Assembly (NCBI GenBank): GCA_021796375.1
Contig: JAJYJF010000124.1
Span: 1-6,739, forward strand
Direction: 5' to 3'
From: Chloroflexota bacterium
GTDB taxonomy: Bacteria; Chloroflexota; Anaerolineae; Anaerolineales; Anaerolineaceae
Length of the DNA: 6,739 nt
Shown here in pieces: positions 1-6,446 of the stretch (position 1 is its first letter; each line of letters starts with the position of its first letter). The notes beneath the pieces were generated by a model. It did no database searches, was not told the origin of the DNA, and saw nothing but the letters and a program-made list of their open reading frames with translations. Both the position numbers and the translations under genes were made by a program.

Positions 1-608
1 AGCTCCTCCGCCCGGACGAAGCCTTCGGTGGAGTTGGGCAGGTAGATATAGGCTTTCCGCTGGCCGGAGATCAGCCAGCCGAGCATCGGGATCACCCCAT
101 GCAGGTGGGCGCGGACGAGCGGGGCGAAAGGCCCCGGGCGAGGGCGGGTGGTATCCAGCGCCACCACGCGCCCGCCCGGCTTGAGCACGCGGTACTGCTC
201 CCGGAGCGCCTGCTGCAGGTCGACGACGTTGCGCAGCAGGAAGCCCGAGACGACCACGTCAAAAGACCGGTCGGGAAAGGGCAGGCGCAGGGCGTCGGCC
301 CGGGTCCAGCTCACGCCCGGGCCGGAGCGCAGCTGCCCGATGCGCATCATCGCCAGGGTAAAATCGGCTGCCAGGGGCCGGCATTCCGGCTGCTGGCGCA
401 GCGCTTCGCGCGACAGGTCGCCGGTTCCGGCGCCCAGGTCCAGCAGGCGCTCCCCGGGGGCCGGGGCGGCCAGGCGGATAACCTCTTCGCGCCAGCGGAC
501 ATCCTGGCCGCCGGTCATCAGGCGGTTCATTAGGTCGTAATGCGGTGCGATGCGGGTGAAGATGTCCCGGACGTAACGGGTCCGGTCGGCTGGGGGGATA
601 TTATTCAT
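1..608 (-). CDS. menG: Demethylmenaquinone/ubiquinone C-methyltransferase (UbiE/MenG family), 3' partial
   Basis: SAM-dependent C-methyltransferase that methylates the quinone ring in the last step of menaquinone synthesis (demethylmenaquinone to menaquinone). The reading frame is open from ATG at 608 to the window edge, giving 202 complete codons of a family usually about 230-250 long, so only the C-terminus is missing. Visible motifs are YDLMNRLMTGGQDVRW (24-39, UbiE signature 1), the SAM-binding motif I LLDLGAGTGD (55-64), a D at 82 ending the second strand, DALRLPFPDRSFD (105-117), FLLRNV (123-128) and YRVLKPGG (139-146). The signature carries GQD where proteobacterial UbiE has a His, as I recall for actinobacterial menaquinone enzymes; this favours MenG over a ubiquinone-only role. 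The start overlaps the end of the upstream kinase gene by 8 bp, and no clear ribosome binding site precedes it, so translational coupling is likely. Family assignment is firm; the exact quinone substrate is inferred. Confidence 0.93.
   Translation of the reverse strand, partial: MNNIPPADRTRYVRDIFTRIAPHYDLMNRLMTGGQDVRWREEVIRLAAPAPGERLLDLGAGTGDLSREALRQQPECRPLAADFTLAMMRIGQLRSGPGVSWTRADALRLPFPDRSFDVVVSGFLLRNVVDLQQALREQYRVLKPGGRVVALDTTRPRPGPFAPLVRAHLHGVIPMLGWLISGQRKAYIYLPNSTEGFVRAEE
601..608 (-). other. 8-bp start/stop overlap (ATGAATAA) joining kinase and methyltransferase genes
   Basis: Read leftward, ATG of the methyltransferase (608-606) lies inside the last codons of the kinase, whose TAA is 603-601. 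The overlap is ATGAATAA. No Shine-Dalgarno-like sequence is seen in the preceding 20 bases, which supports reinitiation by ribosomes finishing the kinase gene. Confidence 0.8.
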
Positions 609-2295
609 CGGTTGGGATCGGGGGATTGGCTAAAGGGACCCAGGCAAGGATGACCGTTCCCTGTCCCGGCTCGGAACTGATCTCTACATCGCCGCCGACC
701 TGGTAAGCGCGGGTCTGGATGTTGGCCAGGCCGTGCCCCAGGCTGGTGTTGCTCTTGGCGGTATCAAAACCGCGCCCGTTGTCGCTGATCTCCATCAGCA
801 CCCGGTCGTGGGTCGCCCACAGGACGATATCCACCCGGGAGGCGTGGGCATGTTTGGCCACGTTTGCCAGCGCCTCCTGGCAGATATGGAAGAGGGCAAT
901 CGCCTGAGCATCCGGGAGCTTTTGCAGTCCGGTGCTCGGGCCCGTCAGCGCGACCTCGGTGCTGGTATTGGCTCGAAACTCGGAGGCCAGCCGCCGCAGG
1001 CCGTCCATGAGGTCTTCTTCGTGCAGCTGGCGCGGCCGCAGGTCCAGGATATAGGAGCGGATATCGCGGATGGTGGAGTTCAGGTCGGTGACGGCCTGTT
1101 CGATCCGCCGGCGGGATTGGTTTTTATCCTCGTTCATCAGCAGGCGGGCGTGCTCGAGGGTCAGCCCGACCGCGTAGATGGACTGGATGATGCCGTCGTG
1201 CAGGTCCATGCCGATCCGCTCGCGCTCCTCCAGCACCGCCAGCCGGCGTCCCTGGACGTTCAGGCGCACGTTCTCGATCGCCGTCCCCACCCAGGAACCG
1301 ATGGCGGAAAGCAGCTGGACTTCCCGCTCGTCGAGCTGCTTGGGCTGCGAGGTGGCCACGCACAGCACCCCCAGCACCCCACTGCGCCCGGTCAGCGGGA
1401 AGCACGCGACCTGGTGCAGCGAATCCTGCAGCGCGGATGGGCGCAGGTAGCGGTCGCCTTTGCCGGGGATGACCAGGTAGCGCGGCTGGCCGGTTTTGGC
1501 GGCCATCCCCACCAGGCCCTCGCCGATCTGGAAGGTGTCACGCGCCCACACCGATTCGGCGGTCTGGCCGTGGTGCAGCACCATGCGCAGGCTGCGGCCG
1601 TTCTCCTCGCGCAGGAAAATCTCGCCCGTCTCGATTGCCTCGACGGCGACGACCCGGGTGAGGGCTTTATCCAATATCTCGTCGATCTCAGGGGAAGACG
1701 CCAGCGTGGAAGCCAGGTCGTTGAGCAAAGCCAGGTCTTCGTTGCGGCGGGTCAGGGTCAGATCGCGCTGCTTGAGTGTCTCGTACAGCTGGGCGTTGGA
1801 GATGGCCACCGCCGCGTAGGCCGCCAGGGTCTCGATCACCTGCTCGTCGTCGCGGGTGAACTCGGGCGCGTCGATCTTATCGGTCAGGTAGATCTGCCCG
1901 AGGTGGCGGTCGCCCAGGCGGATCGGAACGCCCAGGAAGGAGTGCATCGGCGGGTGGCCTTCCGGAAAGCCGACACTGCGGGGGTCGAGCGAAATCTCGG
2001 GGATGCGGATCGGCTGGCTGCTGCGCATGAGCTCGCCCAGCAGTCCCTGCCCGACCGGCAGGTGGGGAATGGCAGCCACCTCTTCCGAAGTCATCCCGAC
2101 CGGGATAAATTCGCGCAGCTCGCCGGACTCACCCCGCACACCCACCGCGCAGTACCTGGCCTGCACCTGCTCGCGCGCCAGGACCGCGATCCGCTCGAGC
2201 AGCGATTCGAGCGAGATGTCCTTAATCAACTCCAGGCTGGCGCGATGCAGCGCCGCCAGCCGATCTTCCAGTTGCTCCCGTGTCAGTGTGATCAT
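601..2295 (-). CDS. Cytoplasmic GAF-GAF sensor histidine kinase (DevS/DosT-like, HisKA_3/HPK7 type)
   Basis: Signal-transducing histidine kinase of 564 aa from the chosen start. Domain order: GAF-1 (about 28-170), a short predicted coiled linker (about 170-200), GAF-2 (about 200-345), a HisKA_3 dimerisation domain with the phospho-acceptor H366 in ERIGMDLHDGIIQ, and a HATPase domain with N-box CQEALANVAKHA (E474, N478), G1 box DNGRGF (505-510) and G2 box GHGL (520-523). No signal peptide or membrane segment is seen, so it should sense a cytoplasmic cue. GAF-1 resembles that of mycobacterial DevS/DosT: H114 in GHPPM and Y136 in IYLTDK match the proximal heme His and distal Tyr, with the same 22-residue spacing. 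HPK7 kinases normally pair with NarL/LuxR-type regulators; none is in the window. ATG at 2295 is chosen because AGGA lies 7 nt upstream; ATG at 2310 or 2382 (593 aa) are alternatives with poorer signals. Kinase identity is certain; heme binding is inference. Confidence 0.92.
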   Translation of the reverse strand: MITLTREQLEDRLAALHRASLELIKDISLESLLERIAVLAREQVQARYCAVGVRGESGELREFIPVGMTSEEVAAIPHLPVGQGLLGELMRSSQPIRIPEISLDPRSVGFPEGHPPMHSFLGVPIRLGDRHLGQIYLTDKIDAPEFTRDDEQVIETLAAYAAVAISNAQLYETLKQRDLTLTRRNEDLALLNDLASTLASSPEIDEILDKALTRVVAVEAIETGEIFLREENGRSLRMVLHHGQTAESVWARDTFQIGEGLVGMAAKTGQPRYLVIPGKGDRYLRPSALQDSLHQVACFPLTGRSGVLGVLCVATSQPKQLDEREVQLLSAIGSWVGTAIENVRLNVQGRRLAVLEERERIGMDLHDGIIQSIYAVGLTLEHARLLMNEDKNQSRRRIEQAVTDLNSTIRDIRSYILDLRPRQLHEEDLMDGLRRLASEFRANTSTEVALTGPSTGLQKLPDAQAIALFHICQEALANVAKHAHASRVDIVLWATHDRVLMEISDNGRGFDTAKSNTSLGHGLANIQTRAYQVGGDVEISSEPGQGTVILAWVPLANPPIPTDE

Positions 2296-2302
2296 GGATG
2301 GT

Positions 2303-2306
2303 TCCT
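2303..2306 (-). promoter_or_regulatory. Ribosome binding site deciding the kinase start
   Basis: AGGA on the minus strand ends 7 nt before ATG at 2295. The in-frame ATG at 2310 has only AGGG 10 nt upstream, and the ATG at 2382 has nothing convincing, so 2295 is preferred. Confidence 0.55.
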
Positions 2307-2526
2307 GCATGCTTAATTCTACCCTAAATTGTCCATTTTGGGGGACACACTCGCCGTGGAGCGGGAAGTCCTGCTCAGGCATCCGGACGGCGGGTCCCGC
2401 CGTTAAAAGGCGCGCGGGCAGCCGCCGGGGGCAAATTCCGACCCGGAACGGCGCCCGGCCAATCCTGATAGCTTTTGCCAGACTCCAGCGGGTATATTCA
2501 CCAAAGGTTTACTAGCTGGCTTTCGA

Positions 2527-2565
2527 CCGGATAGGGGCGGGTTTGCGACCCACCCCTATTGCCGG
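2527..2565. repeat. REP-like palindrome, GGGGCGGGT type
   Basis: ATAGGGGCGGGT (2531-2542) faces ACCCACCCCTAT (2548-2559) across a 5-nt loop, 11 of 12 pairs matching; the exception is C2538 against A2552. CCGG flanks both sides (2527-2530 and 2562-2565) and can extend the stem over a TG bulge. There is no U-tract. It resembles short GC-rich palindromes that I recall as dispersed in Chloroflexota and other GC-rich genomes, but only one copy is in this window, so its repeat status is unproven. Confidence 0.65.
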
Positions 2566-2583
2566 CGGGGTTAATCAACCCGC
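2565..2583. repeat. Short inverted repeat (GGTT AATC AACC core)
   Basis: GCGGGGTT and AACCCGC form a stem around an AATC loop with one bulged G; GGTT/AACC at 2569-2580 is perfect. It directly follows the larger palindrome. It may be part of an RNA leader of the HMG-CoA reductase transcript or a protein-binding operator; the sequence does not decide. Confidence 0.4.
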
Positions 2584-2608
2584 ATAAAAACGGGCAACCA
2601 GGGCTGCT

Positions 2609-2625
2609 CCCGCCTCTCCGGCGGG
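2609..2625. repeat. Short inverted repeat CCCGCC-N5-GGCGGG
   Basis: A perfect 6-bp GC stem with loop TCTCC, ending 33 bp before the HMG-CoA reductase start. No U-tract follows. It is a candidate leader hairpin or operator, but in DNA this GC-rich such stems also arise by chance. Confidence 0.4.
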
Positions 2626-2658
2626 TCAGACCGGCAAAATGGGATCGGATGATCAGGG

Positions 2659-3975
<1,317 letters not shown>

Positions 3976-3979
3976 ACAG

Positions 3980-5068
3980 ATGGATTCAATGACAACCCCG
4001 ATGGGCAAGGCGGTCGCGCTTCTGAAGCCGGAAGCGTCGGTTGGGATCGTGGGATATGGGGCCTATGTGCCGCGCTACCGGCTGCCCGCAGCCGAGATCT
4101 CGCGCGTGTGGGCCGGCGGCAAGGGCGGCGGGCCGGTGAAGGAAAAGGCGGTCGCGGGGATCGACGAAGACGTGGCGACCATGTCGATTGAGGCGGCGCG
4201 CAACGCCCTGGCGCGCGCCGGGATCGACCCCCAGGAGCTGCGCGCGGTGTGGGTGGGCTCCGAATCCCACCCCTACGCGGTCAAGCCGACCTCGACCATC
4301 GTGGCGGAGGCGATCGGAGCGGTCCCGCACACCCAGGCGGCGGACTGGCAGTTTGCCTGCAAGGCCGGAACGGAGGCGATGGTGGCGGCGGTGGGGCTGG
4401 TCGGCTCGCGCATGGCGCGCTACGCCCTGGCGATCGGGATGGACACCGCCCAGGGCCGCCCGGGGGACGCGCTCGAATATACCGCCGCGAGCGGCGGGGC
4501 CGCTTACGTGATCGGGCCGGCGGAGAACAGCCTGGCGGTCATCGAAGCCAGCTACTCGTACGTCACCGACACGCCCGATTTCTGGCGGCGGCCGGGGGCG
4601 AAGTACCCGGAGCACGGCCAGCGCTTTACCGGCGATCCGGCTTACTTCAAGCACATCCACGAGGCTGCCCAGTCGCTGATGGACGCGATCGGGACGACCC
4701 CCAGGGATTACCGCTTCGCCGTCTTCCACCAGCCGAACACCAAGTTCCCGCAGCGCGCGGCTGCCCAGCTCGGCTTTACCCCCGAGCAGGTCCAGCCCGG
4801 GCTGCTTGCCCCGGTGATCGGCAACACCTACGCGGGCGCCGCGCTGATCGGCCTGACCGCCGTCCTGGATATCGCCCAGCCCGGCGACCGGATCCTGGTC
4901 ACCTCGTTTGGCTCGGGGGCCGGCTCGGACGCCTTCTCGATCCGCGTGACCGATCTCATTGAGGCCCGCAGGGGGCTGGCCACCACCACGGCCGAGTACA
5001 TTGCCCGGCGCACGCAGATCGATTACGCCACATACACCCGTTTCCGCGGAAAGTTGGAAATGAAGTGA
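3980..5068 (+). CDS. Hydroxymethylglutaryl-CoA synthase, archaeal type
   Basis: Condenses acetyl-CoA with acetoacetyl-CoA to HMG-CoA, the committed entry to the mevalonate pathway. The 362-aa protein has the thiolase-superfamily (KAS III-like) fold. Visible residues: [13 protein letters not shown] (24-36), general base E95 in [12 protein letters not shown] (93-104), nucleophile C127 in FACKAGTEA (126-134), and H250 in FHQPNTKFP (249-257), so the E-C-H set is complete. A Gly-rich C-terminal segment follows at 308-316 (TSFGSGAGS). [10 protein letters not shown] and FACKAGTEA are typical of archaeal HMG-CoA synthase rather than of MvaS from Gram-positive cocci. That enzyme works in a complex with acetoacetyl-CoA thiolase and a DUF35 protein, and both partners follow here. 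It starts 4 bp after the reductase stop. A role as a generic KAS III-like acyltransferase is unlikely given the match and the neighbouring reductase. Confidence 0.95.
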   Translation: MDSMTTPMGKAVALLKPEASVGIVGYGAYVPRYRLPAAEISRVWAGGKGGGPVKEKAVAGIDEDVATMSIEAARNALARAGIDPQELRAVWVGSESHPYAVKPTSTIVAEAIGAVPHTQAADWQFACKAGTEAMVAAVGLVGSRMARYALAIGMDTAQGRPGDALEYTAASGGAAYVIGPAENSLAVIEASYSYVTDTPDFWRRPGAKYPEHGQRFTGDPAYFKHIHEAAQSLMDAIGTTPRDYRFAVFHQPNTKFPQRAAAQLGFTPEQVQPGLLAPVIGNTYAGAALIGLTAVLDIAQPGDRILVTSFGSGAGSDAFSIRVTDLIEARRGLATTTAEYIARRTQIDYATYTRFRGKLEMK

Positions 5069-5069
5069 T

Positions 5070-5108
5070 CCGTGAATAGTGAATATAGAATCGAATCACC
5101 ATTCGCGG
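5070..5108. repeat. Intercistronic palindrome of the GTGAATnGTGA family, copy 1
   Basis: CCGTGAAT (5070-5077) pairs with ATTCGCGG (5101-5108), 8 bp including one G-U. Then, after an A-C mismatch, GTGA (5079-5082) pairs with TCAC (5096-5099). It begins 2 bp after the HMG-CoA synthase stop and ends 6 bp before the thiolase-like gene's ribosome binding site. The arms are the same sequence family as the larger palindrome at 6284-6373. No U-tract follows, so read-through is expected; it could stabilise or modulate the polycistronic message. Confidence 0.6.
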
Positions 5109-5114
5109 TTTTCT

Positions 5115-5119
5115 GGAGG
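5115..5119 (+). promoter_or_regulatory. Ribosome binding site deciding the thiolase-like start
   Basis: GGAGG stands 4 nt before ATG 5124. The frame is also open from GTG 5079, but that start would place 15 residues with no family similarity in front of MSEVVIAGIG and lies inside the palindrome, so ATG 5124 is preferred. Confidence 0.8.
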
Positions 5120-5123
5120 TTTC

Positions 5124-6287
5124 ATGTCTGAAGTTGTCATTGCGGGGATCGGGCAGATCCCGGTTGGCGAGCACTGGGAGCTTTCGCTGCGCAGCCAGGC
5201 GGTCAAAGCCATGCTGGCGGCGAAGCTGGACGCCGGCGGGCTGGTCCCGCAGGCCCTCTACATCGGCAACGTGCTCGCTTCGACGGTCTCGCACCAGGCG
5301 AACCTCGGCTCGCTGCTGGCCGACCAGGCGCATTTCGTGGGCACCGAGGGCACGACGGTCGAGGCTGCCGGCGCCTCGGGCGGGGCTGCGCTGCGCCTGG
5401 GGTATCTGGCCGTCCTCTCGGGATTGGTGGACGTGGCCATGGTGGTGGGGGTGGAAAAATACACCGACCAGTCGCCGGCGGAGGCCGAAGCCGCCCTCGC
5501 GCAGGTGATGGACAGCGATTTTGAGGCCGTCCACGGCATGACCCCTACCGGCCAGGCGGCCATCCTGATGCGGCGGTACATGCAGGAATACGGGGTGGAG
5601 CACGACTGCTTTGCCGGTTTCCCGCTGGTCGCCCATTCCAATGCCGCCGGGAATCCGAACGCGATGTTCCGCAAGGCGATCAACCACGCGGCCTACGAGC
5701 GGGCGGAGATGGTGAGCGACCCGATCAGCCTGTTCGACGCGGCGCCTTACGCCGACGGCGCGGCCGCCCTGGTCCTCACCCGCTCCGAGATCGCCCCGCG
5801 CGGGCTGGATCACCCCCTGGTGCGCATCACCGGCTCGAGCGTCGTCACCGACACCCTGGCCCTGCACGACCGGCCCGACCCGCTGGCCTTCAACGCCGCG
5901 GGCTTCTCGGTAGAGCGGGCCTGCAGCCAGGCGGGCATCCTGCCGAAGGATGCCGACCTCTTCGAGTTATACGACGCGTACTCCATCTACGCCGCGCTTT
6001 CGCTGGAAGCGGCCGGGTTTGCCCGCCGCGGTCAGGGCTGGCGGCTGGCGGAGAGCGGCCAGGTGAGCCTGCGGGGAGAGATCCCGATCGCCACCATGGG
6101 TGGATTAAAGGCGCGCGGCAATCCGGTTGGGGCGAGCGGCGTTTACCAGGTGGTGGATGCCTGCACCCAGCTGCGCGGCGAAGCCGGACCGAACCAGATC
6201 GAGGACGCGAGCCGGGCGCTCGTCCAGTCGCTCGGCGGCCCCGCCTCCACCGCGGTGGCTCACGTGTTGGAAAAGTGGGGAACGTGA
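5124..6287 (+). CDS. Thiolase-superfamily protein (archaeal acetoacetyl-CoA thiolase / SCP2-thiolase-like) with altered catalytic residues
   Basis: The 387-aa protein has the whole SCP2-like thiolase layout: VVIAGIGQIPVGEHWE (4-19), EAAGASGGAALR (80-91), VVGVEKYTD (107-115), LFDAAPYADGAAALVL (203-218), LALHDRPDPL (245-254), ELYDAYSI (281-288), GGLKARGNPVGASGVYQ (326-342) and LRGEAGPNQ (350-358). Its position after HMG-CoA synthase and before DUF35 matches the archaeal complex in which a thiolase makes acetoacetyl-CoA. However, the nucleophilic Cys of the ACASGG motif is Gly83 (GGC, 5370-5372), the His of the HDAF-type motif is Tyr283 (TAC, 5970-5972) and the His of GHP is Asn333 (AAT, 6120-6122). 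Everything between is intact, with no frameshift, so this does not look like decay. A normal thiolase reaction is not expected. It may be a non-catalytic subunit of the HMG-CoA synthase/DUF35 complex, or carry another activity. Automatic annotation would probably say acetyl-CoA acetyltransferase. The family is certain; the function is open. Confidence 0.93.
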   Translation: MSEVVIAGIGQIPVGEHWELSLRSQAVKAMLAAKLDAGGLVPQALYIGNVLASTVSHQANLGSLLADQAHFVGTEGTTVEAAGASGGAALRLGYLAVLSGLVDVAMVVGVEKYTDQSPAEAEAALAQVMDSDFEAVHGMTPTGQAAILMRRYMQEYGVEHDCFAGFPLVAHSNAAGNPNAMFRKAINHAAYERAEMVSDPISLFDAAPYADGAAALVLTRSEIAPRGLDHPLVRITGSSVVTDTLALHDRPDPLAFNAAGFSVERACSQAGILPKDADLFELYDAYSIYAALSLEAAGFARRGQGWRLAESGQVSLRGEIPIATMGGLKARGNPVGASGVYQVVDACTQLRGEAGPNQIEDASRALVQSLGGPASTAVAHVLEKWGT

Positions 6288-6373
6288 ATCGTGATTTGTG
6301 CATCGTGATTGGAAAATCGGTCCTGGCTGGCAAGTTACCAGGCGCCAGTAACCAATCCCCAATCACTATTCAC
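6284..6373. repeat. Large imperfect intercistronic palindrome of the GTGAATnGTGA family, copy 2
   Basis: Outer arms GTGAATCGTGATT (6284-6296) and AATCACTATTCAC (6361-6373) match at 12 of 13 positions. Inner arms GATTGG (6307-6312) and CCAATC (6352-6357) continue the symmetry, and the centre holds GTTAC (6334-6338) facing GTAAC (6348-6352) around GGCGCC. The TGA stop of the thiolase-like gene (6285-6287) lies in the outer left arm. The arms match the shorter palindrome at 5070-5108. It fills most of the 159-bp gap before the DUF35 gene. It looks like a small dispersed non-coding element, perhaps MITE- or REP-like, but no target duplication is identified. Confidence 0.6.
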
Positions 6374-6385
6374 CATCTTGATAGT

Positions 6386-6416
6386 TCCTGAGAGTCCCTT
6401 CCGGCTAGACTCAGGA
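6386..6416 (+). repeat. Hairpin upstream of the DUF35 gene
   Basis: TCCTGAG (6386-6392) and CTCAGGA (6410-6416) form a perfect 7-bp stem. An alternative GAGTC (6392-6396)/GACTC (6408-6412) pairing overlaps it. TCGCAAG follows rather than a T-run, so it is not a classical intrinsic terminator. It lies 19 nt before the ribosome binding site and could act as a 5' structure for an mRNA that starts or is processed here. Confidence 0.45.
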
Positions 6417-6435
6417 TCGCAAGACCAGGTGTAGA

Positions 6436-6439
6436 GGAG
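6436..6439 (+). promoter_or_regulatory. Ribosome binding site of the DUF35 gene
   Basis: GGAG within AGAGGAGAT lies 7 nt before ATG 6447. This is a strong site and fixes the start. Confidence 0.8.
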
Positions 6440-6446
6440 ATCAAGT

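Larger units (their letters stand above)
2296..2658. other. Divergent intergenic region between kinase and HMG-CoA reductase genes
   Basis: This 363-bp region separates two divergently transcribed units and must hold the promoters for both, unless either is read from further away. I find no convincing -35/-10 pair on either strand. The half next to the kinase (2296-2520) has no recognisable gene or strong repeat. The half next to HMG-CoA reductase (2527-2625) holds three consecutive inverted repeats, listed separately. No run of T follows them, so they do not look like intrinsic terminators, and none would be expected between divergent genes. No small ORF with a good ribosome binding site was found. 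Confidence 0.6.

Noticed and set aside
733..2316. 527-codon open frame antisense to the histidine kinase
   Set aside because: Its translation has no domain-like pattern and is rich in Gln, Gly, Arg and His, as expected for the complement of a GC-rich gene. The minus-strand frame holds all the kinase motifs in order.
2316..2321. TAGAAT on the minus strand as a -10 box for the kinase gene
   Set aside because: The spacing to ATG 2310 is only 5 nt and no -35 element is seen 16-18 bp upstream; too weak to list as a promoter.
2531..2559. Intrinsic terminator
   Set aside because: The stem is good but no T-run follows on either strand, and the flanking genes diverge, so no gene ends here.
4249..4962. 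237-codon frame inside HMG-CoA synthase on the same strand
   Set aside because: Gly/Arg-rich out-of-frame product of GC-rich codons; the main frame contains the full catalytic set.
5079..5123. Longer thiolase-like protein starting at GTG 5079
   Set aside because: The extra 15 residues lie in the palindrome and have no family similarity, while GGAGG stands just before ATG 5124.
6288..6366. Small minus-strand ORFs starting near 6362 and covering the gap after the thiolase-like gene
   Set aside because: Their N-terminal part (GYWRLVT-like) is the translation of the palindromic repeat, and the rest is antisense to the thiolase-like gene.
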